Positions 24,361 to 32,321 of a stretch of DNA of 64,000 nucleotides are shown one piece after another. The DNA is from Desulfoluna limicola. Lineage in GTDB: Bacteria > Desulfobacterota > Desulfobacteria > Desulfobacterales > Desulfolunaceae. Where the stretch lies: the NCBI RefSeq assembly GCF_021654575.1, contig NZ_AP024488.1, positions 4,177,501 through 4,241,500 of the forward strand, given 5' to 3'. Position 1 is the first letter of the stretch. The number at the start of each line of letters is the position of its first letter. The notes under the pieces were generated by a model that saw only the letters and a program-made list of their open reading frames with translations, was not told the DNA's origin and did no database searches. The translations under genes and the position numbers were made by a program.

Positions 24361-26001
24361 ATGAACATCACATCTGAATTTCTTGTTATCGGGTCCGGCG
24401 TTGCCGGGCTCACCTTCGCCCTGAAGGTCGCCGACCACGGGACCGTCACCATTGTGACCAAAAAAGAGGTCTCCGAAAGCAACACCGCCTATGCCCAGGG
24501 CGGTGTGGCCGCGGTCCAGAGCGACATCGACTCCTTTGACCTCCACATCCAGGACACCCTTTCCGCCGGAGACGGCCTCTGCAACCGCGAGGTGGTGGAG
24601 ATGGTCGTCACCCACGGCCCCGAACGCATCAAAGAGCTCATCGACCTGGGCGTGCAGTTCAGCCTCTGCGACGACGCCGCCCACAAGGCACCCGGTACCG
24701 ACTACGACCTGGGCAGAGAGGGCGGCCACTCGGAAAAACGGGTCCTCCACGCCGATGACATGACCGGCCGCGAGATCGAGCGCGCCCTCGTGGAGCAGGT
24801 AAAGCGGCACCCCAACATCACCCTTCTCGAAGAACACATCGCCATCGACCTCATCACCATCTCCACCCGGGTGAAGAGCGGCATGATCACCACCACCCGT
24901 GACACCACCTGCTGCGGCGCCTACGTCCTCGACAAAACTGCCGACACGGTGAAAACCATCTCGGCCAAGGTGACGGTTCTCGCCTGCGGAGGGTCCGGAA
25001 AAGTCTATCTTTACACCAGCAACCCGGACGTCGCCACCGGCGACGGCATCGCCATGGCCTGGCGGGCAGGGGCCTCCGTTGCCAACATGGAGTTCATGCA
25101 GTTCCACCCCACCTGCCTCTTCCACCCGGAAGCCAAAAACTTCCTCATCTCCGAGGCTGTGCGCGGCGAGGGGGCCGTTCTCAAAAACGAGAAGGGCGAA
25201 CCCTTCATGGAGAAGTACGACCCCTTGAAGGACCTGGCCTGCAGGGACAAGGTCTCCCGGGCCATCGACAGCGAGCTCAAAACCAGCGGCGCCGACTCGG
25301 TCTTTCTGGACATCTCCCACAAAGACCCCGCTTTTGTAAAAAAACGGTTCCCCAACCTCTGGAGGCAGTGCCTGAAGTTCGGTTTTGACATGACCAAAGA
25401 CCCCATCCCCGTGGTGCCTGCGGCCCACTACATGTGCGGGGGTGTGGCCACGGACCTTTCGGGCCGAAGCGATATCAAGCACCTCTACGCCATCGGGGAG
25501 AGCGCCTGCACAGGCCTCCACGGGGCCAACCGCCTTGCCAGCAACTCCCTGCTCGAAGCCCTGGTCTACGCACACACCGCAGCAGAACAGGCCATCGAGG
25601 ATGCCAAAGCCTGGAAAGATACCAGCGTCCAACTCCCCAGATGGGACGATGTCGGGGCCACGGACAGCGACGAGGTGAGCCTGCTCACCACCAACTGGGA
25701 CGAGATCCGCCGGTTCATGCAGAACTACGTGGGCGTGGTGCGCTCCGACAAACGCCTCTCCCGGGCCCTGAACCGCATCGAAAACATCCAGAACGAAATC
25801 CGGGAGTACTACTGGAACTTCCGCGTCACCGCCGACCTCATCGAGCTGAGAAACATCGCCGTGGTGGCCGAACTCATCATCCGAAGCGCCATGAAGAGAC
25901 GCGAATCCCGAGGGCTCCACTACACCATCAACTGCCCCGATAAAAACGACGCCGAATGGCTGAGGGAGACGGTCCTCAAACGCACCATCACCCACATGTA
26001 G
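24361..26001 (+). CDS. nadB: L-aspartate oxidase
   Basis: A 546-residue flavoprotein that oxidises aspartate to iminoaspartate, the first step of de novo NAD synthesis; under anaerobic conditions fumarate can be the acceptor. Motifs are the FAD-binding FLVIGSGVAGLTFAL at the N-terminus, NTAYAQGGVAAV, TGREIERALVEQ, MEFMQFHPTCLF, EAVRGEGAVLKN, HYMCGGVATDL and GESACTGLHGANRLASNSLLEALVYA, followed by the helical C-terminal domain. The ATG at 24361 starts at the flavin-binding strand; an upstream in-frame ATG at 24226 would add 45 unrelated residues. nadA and nadC are not in the window. Confidence 0.95.
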   Translation: MNITSEFLVIGSGVAGLTFALKVADHGTVTIVTKKEVSESNTAYAQGGVAAVQSDIDSFDLHIQDTLSAGDGLCNREVVEMVVTHGPERIKELIDLGVQFSLCDDAAHKAPGTDYDLGREGGHSEKRVLHADDMTGREIERALVEQVKRHPNITLLEEHIAIDLITISTRVKSGMITTTRDTTCCGAYVLDKTADTVKTISAKVTVLACGGSGKVYLYTSNPDVATGDGIAMAWRAGASVANMEFMQFHPTCLFHPEAKNFLISEAVRGEGAVLKNEKGEPFMEKYDPLKDLACRDKVSRAIDSELKTSGADSVFLDISHKDPAFVKKRFPNLWRQCLKFGFDMTKDPIPVVPAAHYMCGGVATDLSGRSDIKHLYAIGESACTGLHGANRLASNSLLEALVYAHTAAEQAIEDAKAWKDTSVQLPRWDDVGATDSDEVSLLTTNWDEIRRFMQNYVGVVRSDKRLSRALNRIENIQNEIREYYWNFRVTADLIELRNIAVVAELIIRSAMKRRESRGLHYTINCPDKNDAEWLRETVLKRTITHM

Positions 26002-26036
26002 ACGCCTCGGACAAACATAAAAGCACAAAAAGCGAT

Positions 26037-26110
26037 GCCTCCGGCGGCAAGGTGAGCCCCCTTGAAAGCTGGTTGCCATCGCGCTTTGCCTCTCGTTCCT
26101 CGAGTCAAAT
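26037..26110 (+). repeat. modular intergenic repeat copy after nadB
   Basis: GCCTCCGGCGGC at 26037-26048, then AAGGTGAGCCcCCTT (one mismatch in the stem), GAAAGCTGGTTGCC, then a long-hairpin start GCGCTTTGCC with loop TCTCGTTCCTCG and a degenerate right arm. It starts 35 nt after the nadB stop. Confidence 0.8.
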
Positions 26111-26191
26111 CACAACGGCGTTGAGACCAAAGTTGTGCATTTTATTGTCTACAGCAGCCTAAGAACAAGCATACCTTGCCCTGCCAACACA

Positions 26192-26223
26192 AAAGGGCCA
26201 TGGAAAAAACTCCATGGCCCTTT
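26192..26223. terminator. bidirectional intrinsic terminator between nadB and nrdJ
   Basis: AAAGGGCCATGGA pairs perfectly with TCCATGGCCCTTT across a 6-nt loop (13-bp stem). The A run on one side and T run on the other allow termination in both directions, as expected between convergent genes. Confidence 0.88.
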
Positions 26224-26270
26224 CAAATGATTGCACACCCTGAACAAACCGTAACACGTTGCCCCACATG

Positions 26271-26354
26271 GGCGCAGCCCGTACGCGAATGCGCCCCCCG
26301 AGGAACGAGGGGTGAAGCATTCGCAAACCTGGGGTCCAGGGGCTCAGCCCCTGG
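26271..26354 (-). repeat. modular intergenic repeat copy abutting nrdJ
   Basis: In reverse orientation: GGGCgcaGCCC at about 26270-26280, then GCGAATGCGCCCC with loop CCGAGGAACGAGG and GCATTCGC, then GGGGTCCAGGGGCTcAGCCCCTGG at about 26330-26353. The last hairpin is the AAGGGGCT/AGCCCCTT variant seen at 4860. It ends at the nrdJ stop codon. Confidence 0.8.
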
Positions 26355-28622
26355 TCAGCCGCATTTGGTATAGCCGCAGAGGTGGCATTTCATGCAGCCC
26401 TCTTCGTGGGCGACGGTGCCGCCGCATTCGGGGCATGCGTCGCCTTTGAGGGAGGCTGCATTTTTTTTCCCGTTGGGGGTTGCGGTGCCGTTCCCATAGC
26501 GTTTCTCGAGCACCCGCCCGATGGCATCGGGAATGGAGAGTACCCGACCGCCTTTCTGGAACACGGCGTGCTCTCCGCCGATGCCTTTCACCTGATTGAT
26601 AATCTCGGACACATCCACCCCGGCACGCAGGGCAAGGGAGATAAGTCGCCCGATGGCCTCGGTCTTGGCTGTGGTGGATTTCCCGGATTTCCCGATGGTG
26701 GCGAACACCTCAAAGGGGCGTCCGTCCATCTCCGTCACGGTGATGTAGAGTTGTCCCATGCCCGTGGTGATTTTGGAGGTAAACCCTTCCAGGATCTCGG
26801 GCCGCTCCCGAACCTGATGAAGCGGTGCCTCGGGAGCCTCTTCCGTCTTCTTTTCGGCAACGGAGAGCACCTGGTTCTGCTTGCTTCCGTCGCGGTAGAT
26901 GGTGACCCCCTTGCAGCAGAGGTCAAAGGCCATGTCGTAGATGGACTGCACGTCGTCGGCGGTGGCTTCCCGGGGCAGGTTCACCGTTTTGGAGACGGCA
27001 TTGTCGGTGTGATTCTGAAACGCCGCCTGCATGCGAACATGCCATTCGGGGGAGACATCGTGGGCCGTTACAAACACACGCCGCACATCCTCGGGGATCT
27101 CCTCCATGTGGGCGATGGTCCCTGTCTCAGCAATTCGGGCCATCAACGCCTTGCTGTAAAACCCACGCTCTTTTGCCATGGTTTCAAAAAGTGGGTTCAC
27201 CTCCAGAAGCTCGTCCCCGTCCATGACCCGGCGCACATAGGAGAGGGCAAACACGGGCTCGATGCCGCTGGAGCACCCGGCAAGGATACTCAAGGTACCG
27301 GTGGGGGCAATGGTGGTGCAGGTGGCGTTGCGATAGGCCCTGTTCTCGTCACCCTTGAACACGCTTTTGCCGATATTGGGGAAAGGCCCCCGGCTTACGG
27401 CCAGATGGCGGGACGCTTCATGGGCCTCTGTCTGCACAAAGCCCATCACCTTTTCAGCCAGTCCCACCGCCTCATCGGAGTTGTAGGGGACCCCCATCAT
27501 GTAAAGAAGGTCGGCAAACCCCATGACACCCAGCCCGATCTTTCGATTGCCCTTCACCATCTGGTCAATCTCATCAAGGGGATATCGGCTCATCTCGATG
27601 GTGTCGTCCAGAAAACGAACGGCGAGCCACACGATCTCCTTGAGGGAATCAAAATCTATGCGAGCCTTCCCACCGTCGGTCACCACGCACTTGGACAGAT
27701 TGATGGAACCCAGGTTGCATGCTTCCATGGGGAGCAGGGGCTGCTCGCCGCAGGGGTTGGTGGACTCGATCTCCCCGAGGGCGGGGGTGGGGTTGTCCCG
27801 GTTGATGCGATCCAGGAAAATAATTCCGGGGTCGCCGTTGAACCACGCCTGGTGAATCAGGGTTTCGTAAACCTCACGCGCATTGAGGGAGCCACGGGTT
27901 TCGCCATTTCTGGGGTCGATGAGGTCGTAGTCCCCCCCTTCCCGTACCGCCTGCATAAAGGCGTCGGTCACGCCCACAGAGATGTTGAAATTGTTCAACG
28001 CCTCGTTGTCCGACTTGCACTGGATAAACTCCAGAACATCCGGATGGTCCACCCGGAGAATCGCCATGTTGGCGCCACGCCGGGTACCGCCCTGCTTGAC
28101 CTGCTCCGTGGCGGTATTGAAGATCTTCATGAACGACACCGGCCCTGAGGCCACCCCCCCGGTGGAGCCCACCCGGCAATCCTTTGCGCGCAGGCGAGAA
28201 AAGGAGAAGCCTGTTCCCCCGCCGGACTTGTGGATAAGGGCGGCGTTCTTCACCGCATCAAAAATCCCGTCCAGGCTGTCATCCACGGGCAACACAAAAC
28301 AAGCCGCCAGCTGGCCCAGCTCATTGCCCGCATTCATCAGGGTGGGAGAGTTGGGAAGAAAGCGGAAGTCGGTCATCACCCCATAAAAGGCATCGGCCAC
28401 GGCCGATGGATCAAGGCCATCTTCATAAAACCCCTCCGCCTCGGCGATGTGGGTCGCCACCCGCCTGAAAAGCCCTTCGGGTGTCTCCTGAAGCGTTCCG
28501 TCAAGAGCCTTCCTCAGATAACGCCTTTCAAGGACCGTTCGTGTATTGCCTGATATGTTTAACTTGCCGTTCTCTTTCATATTCGTCTCTTCCGCTTCCA
28601 CTGCCATCGTGATCTCCGTCAT
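26355..28622 (-). CDS. nrdJ: adenosylcobalamin-dependent (class II) ribonucleotide reductase
   Basis: A 755-residue class II reductase that makes deoxynucleotides using a B12-generated thiyl radical, needing no oxygen, which suits an anaerobe. Visible are the active-site strand NSPTLMNAGNELGQLAACFVLPVDDS, IHKSGGGTGFSFSRLR, KQGGTRRGANMAILRVDHPDVLEF, ESTNPCGEQPLLPMEACNLGSINLSKCV (with the NxCxE radical-site motif) and TGTLSILAGCSSGIEP. The C-terminus has a zinc-ribbon-like ACPECGGTVAHEEGCMKCHLCGYTKCG with the shuttle cysteines. Starts at 28622, 28607 and 28580 are all possible; 28607 has GGAG well placed. Two NrdR-like boxes lie about 260-310 nt upstream. Confidence 0.95.
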   Translation of the reverse strand: MTEITMAVEAEETNMKENGKLNISGNTRTVLERRYLRKALDGTLQETPEGLFRRVATHIAEAEGFYEDGLDPSAVADAFYGVMTDFRFLPNSPTLMNAGNELGQLAACFVLPVDDSLDGIFDAVKNAALIHKSGGGTGFSFSRLRAKDCRVGSTGGVASGPVSFMKIFNTATEQVKQGGTRRGANMAILRVDHPDVLEFIQCKSDNEALNNFNISVGVTDAFMQAVREGGDYDLIDPRNGETRGSLNAREVYETLIHQAWFNGDPGIIFLDRINRDNPTPALGEIESTNPCGEQPLLPMEACNLGSINLSKCVVTDGGKARIDFDSLKEIVWLAVRFLDDTIEMSRYPLDEIDQMVKGNRKIGLGVMGFADLLYMMGVPYNSDEAVGLAEKVMGFVQTEAHEASRHLAVSRGPFPNIGKSVFKGDENRAYRNATCTTIAPTGTLSILAGCSSGIEPVFALSYVRRVMDGDELLEVNPLFETMAKERGFYSKALMARIAETGTIAHMEEIPEDVRRVFVTAHDVSPEWHVRMQAAFQNHTDNAVSKTVNLPREATADDVQSIYDMAFDLCCKGVTIYRDGSKQNQVLSVAEKKTEEAPEAPLHQVRERPEILEGFTSKITTGMGQLYITVTEMDGRPFEVFATIGKSGKSTTAKTEAIGRLISLALRAGVDVSEIINQVKGIGGEHAVFQKGGRVLSIPDAIGRVLEKRYGNGTATPNGKKNAASLKGDACPECGGTVAHEEGCMKCHLCGYTKCG

Positions 28623-28884
28623 ATATGTGAGGTGTGAACCGAGTGTAAATTCTGTGGTAAATTGATTTGGATGGCTCCGTCAAAGGCAGTCGGCAGGCCC
28701 CAAGGGGGACCAACGTCTCGTTAACACCAACATAAGGACTGAAACAAAGAGAATCACCTGCTTTTTTTGTCCTTATTGCGCCGTAAACCGCTATTTTTTA
28801 TTCTGGTTGGGTGTTGTCAGGAAAACGCCTCCGGGAACACCGGCCGTCTCTTCAGTGGGCTCATCTGCTTCTTGTGGGAGTCTA

Positions 28885-28933
28885 CCACAACATGTTGTGG
28901 CGTCAACCCCAATTTTCACCCCATATAGCGGCA
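28885..28933 (-). promoter_or_regulatory. candidate tandem NrdR boxes upstream of nrdJ
   Basis: CCACAACATGTTGTGG (28885-28900) is a perfect 16-bp palindrome that agrees with the NrdR consensus core CACwAnATnTwGTG. A weaker second box, ACCCCATATAGCGGCA, is at 28918-28933; the centres are 33 bp apart, about three helical turns, as NrdR sites usually are. The rest of the 434-nt gap between nrdJ and the thioesterase gene shows no other recognised feature. NrdR represses ribonucleotide reductase genes in many bacteria; its own gene is not in the window. Confidence 0.6.
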
Positions 28934-29056
28934 TTGACATCATTTTGACCGACTGATACCGTTCTCAATTCACCGAGACAACAACGGATCGCTGCCTGTA
29001 AAAAGCCAGGCGGCCACCCCACTGCCATACGAAACAACGTTGCAACGGAGAGCCAC

Positions 29057-29452
29057 ATGAACAACCACACGGAAATCAAAGTCAGGGGCTATCACCTGGA
29101 TCTTTACGGGCACGTCAACAACGCCCGCTACCTTGAGTTCATCGAAGAGGCCCGATGGGCCCTTTTTGAAGAGCACCTCGGCACCCTTGCCTCCAAGGGC
29201 TACTCCTTTTTTGTAGTCAACATCAACATCAGCTACAAAAGCCCCGCCACCCTTGGGGACACCATCGCCATCGACAGCTGCATCACCCGCTTCGGCAGCA
29301 AGAGCTGCACCCTCAAGCAGACCATGACCAAAAATGGGTCTGAGACCCCTGTGGTGGAGGCGGACGTGACCTTCGTCATCGCCGGGCCCGAAGGCCGCGC
29401 CCTGCCCGTGGAGGGCGACATCCGAGATATGCTGGAACCCTTTGCCGCGTAA
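29057..29452 (+). CDS. acyl-CoA thioesterase, 4HBT/YbgC-like hotdog fold
   Basis: A 131-residue hotdog-fold thioesterase. The motif LDLYGHVNNARYLEFIEEARW near residues 13-33 holds the conserved Asp, Gly-His-Val-Asn-Asn of the 4-hydroxybenzoyl-CoA thioesterase class. The rest (INISYKSPATLGDTIAIDS, TFVIAGPEGRALPV) fits the single-domain family. Such enzymes hydrolyse acyl-CoA of varied chain length in the cytoplasm; the substrate is unknown. An isolated gene, divergent from nrdJ and followed by a repeat block. Confidence 0.9.
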   Translation: MNNHTEIKVRGYHLDLYGHVNNARYLEFIEEARWALFEEHLGTLASKGYSFFVVNINISYKSPATLGDTIAIDSCITRFGSKSCTLKQTMTKNGSETPVVEADVTFVIAGPEGRALPVEGDIRDMLEPFAA

Positions 29453-29470
29453 GGGGCGGAGGATAAGCAT

Positions 29471-29815
29471 GCCTCCGGCGGCCTGAAACCCTGTGGCGAG
29501 TGCGACAAGGTGGCTGCAGGGCACCGTGCCTCACGTTCGCATTCGCGCTGTGTTCAAGGGCGTGCATTCTACGTGACAAGCGCTTGATGCATGGGTCTTC
29601 CGGTTTAATTGCACCCGTTAATTTTGGCCGGAATAACCCCTGCGGACCTGCCGGAGGCCAACCCCTTGAGTGATCTTGGGGCCCAGGCAAAAAAAAAGTG
29701 CTCAAGAGTCATAAAACCGCCGCTGCTATTTAACCCTCGTTCCTCGGGTTAAATTGCAGCGGTGACCCGATTTCAAGGTGTTTTGCCTAAGTGGCTTCGC
29801 CACCCTTGCCGCCGG
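29471..29815. repeat. modular intergenic repeat block, two degenerate units
   Basis: Unit one runs from GCCTCCGGCGGC (29471-29482) to CTGCCGGAGGCC (29649-29660). Unit two contains a hairpin ATTTAACCC-TCGTTCCTC-GGGTTAAAT at about 29730-29756 and ends CACCCTTGCCGCCGGC at about 29801-29815. The CTCGTTCCTCG loop is kept exactly while the stem sequence is unlike any other copy but still pairs. The block fills the gap between the thioesterase and the exporter gene. Confidence 0.75.
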
Positions 29816-29868
29816 CATTGGTTTTTTTGTCCATTAAATTGGTTTCCTTATTCTTCAAGCGAGCAGTG

Positions 29869-31299
29869 ATGAGACATCATTCCCCTGGAAAATGGACGGT
29901 ATTTTCACTGGTAGCCACAGGGACCTTCATGTCCACGCTGGACTCCAGCATTGTCAACGTGGCCCTGCCGACGCTCATGGGCAAGCTGAACACCACCATG
30001 GTCACCATCGAGTGGGTGGTACTCATCTACCTCATTGCCTTCACCTCCCTTATTTTGAGCTTCGGCCGCTTAAGCGACATCGTGGGTCGACGCCGGGTGT
30101 TGGTCTTCGGCCACCTCCTCTTCACCCTCTCGTCTCTGCTCTGCGCCCTCTCTCCGGATGTGGGCACCCTGATCTTTGCACGGGCCCTCCAGGGGACCGG
30201 TGCCGCCATGATCATGTCCTGCAGCCAGGCCCTCATCGTAGACGCCTTTCCGGAAACAGAGAGGGGGCGTGCCCTCGGCACCATCGGCACGGTGGTGGCG
30301 GCGGGCCTCACCTCCGGTCCGGCCATCGGAGGGTTTATCCTCTCTCACTTTGAATGGTGGATGATCTTTGCCGTCAATATCCCCGTCGGCTTTACCGTGG
30401 CGATTCTCGCCTCACGCATCCTCAAAGGCTCCGAGGCGGACACACGCCGGGACGAACCCTTTGACCTCTTGGGGGGCGTGCTCATCGCTCTGGCCTGCGG
30501 AACGCTCTTCACCGGCCTCACCCACGCCCACGCCTGGGGGTACACCTCGGCACGGGTCTTAGGGCTTACCGCCATCGGCATGGCCCTTATCGCTCTTTTT
30601 GTGGCTCACGAAAAACGGGTCTCCCACCCCGTGGTGGACCCCGAACTTTTCCATGAACGAATCTTCCGGCTTCCGGTACTCTCGGCCATCGCCCTCTACA
30701 CAGCCCTTTTCACCATGGTCTTTCTCATGCCCTTCTACCTGCTCTTTCCCATGGGCTATTCCGAGGCCCAGGTGGGAACCGTGATGATGATCCCCTTTGC
30801 CCTGCTCTTTGTCGTGCCCCCCTTCTCCGGGGCCCTTGCCGACCGCATGGGCTCACGGATCCTCTGCGTCTGCGGCATGGGAATCCTGAGCCTGGCCCTT
30901 GGGCTCCTCGCCTGGCCGGACCAGGTCACCTCCTTTCCCCCCATCGCCTTTAAGCTGGCCCTGGCAGGGTTCGGCGTCGCTCTTTTTCTGCCCCCCAACA
31001 ACACCACCATCATGAGTTCGGTGCCCCCCAGAAGGCGCGGGGTAGCCAGCAGCGTGGTGGGCGCCGCACGAAACCTGGGCATGGTCACCGGTGTGGCCCT
31101 TGCCGGCGCCGTCTTCAACCACACCTACACCGCCCTGTCCGGAGCCAATGGCCTGTCCACCTACACGCCCGCCATGGAAGCCCCATTTCTCACCGCCTTC
31201 CGCTACGCCCTCTTCTGCGGCGCTGCCACCGCCGCCCTGGGAAGCGTCCTCGCCTGGCTGAGAGGCCCTGGGACAAACGGCAAGGTGGAGGCACCTTGA
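29869..31299 (+). CDS. MFS transporter, DHA2 (EmrB/QacA) family, 14 membrane segments
   Basis: A 476-residue proton-coupled exporter. Motif C-type sequences and the family signature are visible: STLDSSIVNVALPTLMGKLN in helix 1, FGRLSDIVGRRRVLVFG (motif A) after helix 2, and RALQGTGAAMIMSCSQALI. Length and hydrophobic pattern fit 14 helices. Substrates of the family include drugs, dyes and metabolites; none can be assigned here. The ATG at 29869 begins just before the first helix; an in-frame ATG at 29791 lies within the repeat. No regulator is adjacent. Confidence 0.9.
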   Translation: MRHHSPGKWTVFSLVATGTFMSTLDSSIVNVALPTLMGKLNTTMVTIEWVVLIYLIAFTSLILSFGRLSDIVGRRRVLVFGHLLFTLSSLLCALSPDVGTLIFARALQGTGAAMIMSCSQALIVDAFPETERGRALGTIGTVVAAGLTSGPAIGGFILSHFEWWMIFAVNIPVGFTVAILASRILKGSEADTRRDEPFDLLGGVLIALACGTLFTGLTHAHAWGYTSARVLGLTAIGMALIALFVAHEKRVSHPVVDPELFHERIFRLPVLSAIALYTALFTMVFLMPFYLLFPMGYSEAQVGTVMMIPFALLFVVPPFSGALADRMGSRILCVCGMGILSLALGLLAWPDQVTSFPPIAFKLALAGFGVALFLPPNNTTIMSSVPPRRRGVASSVVGAARNLGMVTGVALAGAVFNHTYTALSGANGLSTYTPAMEAPFLTAFRYALFCGAATAALGSVLAWLRGPGTNGKVEAP

Positions 31300-31632
31300 A
31301 ACCCTGTGGACAATGTGTGAAGGCTGGGGGGCTCAGCGGCTTTCCAACCGGTGGCGCAAAGGGTGTCGTGGGACAATCGTCTCAACAGGAACCACCGATG
31401 TTATCACTCATGTGTGGCGGTTCCATTCGCATCCGGGGTGACGCTTTTTAAAAAATTATCCACAGATGCTCCCACAACCGCTGGCATGTCCACCTTTCTT
31501 CCCCTCCCTTTTCCGCAGAACCTCTCCCCTCCACCCTATGGCCTATTTTTATCGCCACCGTTGTCAACCATCAAAACCTGTGTTTTAAATAGTGGTTCAT
31601 TTACATGACTTTACACAAACTCAGGAGGAGGC
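31300..31632. other. intergenic region before the PilZ gene
   Basis: About 330 nt. A short fragment of the repeat's first hairpin (AAGGTGGAGGCACCTTGAAACCC) overlaps the exporter stop at 31283-31306. The remainder is C- and T-rich with no gene. An AGGAGGAGG ribosome site for the PilZ gene ends the region. Confidence 0.45.
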
Positions 31633-32301
31633 ATGTCGGACATACTGAACCAGTCACGGGCAAACCACGGAATCCGGCTCAACATTGAGCTGGGAAGCTC
31701 CATGCGATTTATGATTGAAGGAACCAACGAGCCCGTCAAGGGTGTCCTTGTGGGGCTTGAGCCCCATGAATACCTCATCGTACGACTCGACCTTCCCGTG
31801 GAACTCAACACCCATGCCCAACCTGGCACGCACCTCACCGTTCGCTACATCAGCTTAGGCAATGAATACGGGTTTTCTTCATCCATCATCCACCGCATCA
31901 GCGCACCGGACCGTCTCGTGTTTATCACCTACCCCGATGTGATCCAGAACATAGACGTTCGCAAGAGCAGCCGTGTAAGTTGCCTTATACCGGCCACGGC
32001 CCTTCTGGACGAGCGTCAGATCAAAGGAACCATCACCGACATCAGCCGGGGAGGCTGCCGGTTCATCATCCGGCTGCCCGCCACGCTTCAGGCAAGGCAG
32101 ATCCGGCTCATCGATGAAATGCAACTTCAGTTCCCCCTCATGGGGATCGACGGAATTCAGACATTTACCTGCCATGTGCGCAACACCTCAATTGACAGGG
32201 AACGCATCGCCATGGGGATTGAATTCATCGAGGCCGATGCGGCTCTGACGCAAAGCATCGACGGCTACATTCATATGATTACTCAAATCCAACAGACGTA
32301 A
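31633..32301 (+). CDS. YcgR-like PilZ domain protein, c-di-GMP receptor
   Basis: A 222-residue protein with an N-terminal YcgR-like flagellar-brake domain (residues about 15-105, IELGSSMRFMIEG...FITYPDVIQ) and a C-terminal PilZ domain. The c-di-GMP-binding motifs are RKSSRVSC (RxxxR) and DISRGGCRFII (DxSxxG). In relatives, binding of c-di-GMP changes motility or surface behaviour. No flagellar genes are in the window; the next gene, 20 nt away, encodes a vWA lipoprotein with a FlgO/CsgG-like tail, so this c-di-GMP receptor may act on envelope functions. Cytoplasmic. Confidence 0.88.
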   Translation: MSDILNQSRANHGIRLNIELGSSMRFMIEGTNEPVKGVLVGLEPHEYLIVRLDLPVELNTHAQPGTHLTVRYISLGNEYGFSSSIIHRISAPDRLVFITYPDVIQNIDVRKSSRVSCLIPATALLDERQIKGTITDISRGGCRFIIRLPATLQARQIRLIDEMQLQFPLMGIDGIQTFTCHVRNTSIDRERIAMGIEFIEADAALTQSIDGYIHMITQIQQT

Positions 32302-32321
32302 CAGCATCAGGAGGTTGCCCC

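Noticed and set aside
24334..26079. A 581-codon open frame antisense to nadB
   Set aside because: nadB is an unambiguous full-length L-aspartate oxidase. The antisense product is rich in Gly, Val, His and Asp without motifs, a typical GC-skew shadow.
26382..28148. A 588-codon open frame antisense to nrdJ
   Set aside because: The nrdJ product is clearly real, and the antisense translation has no recognisable domain.
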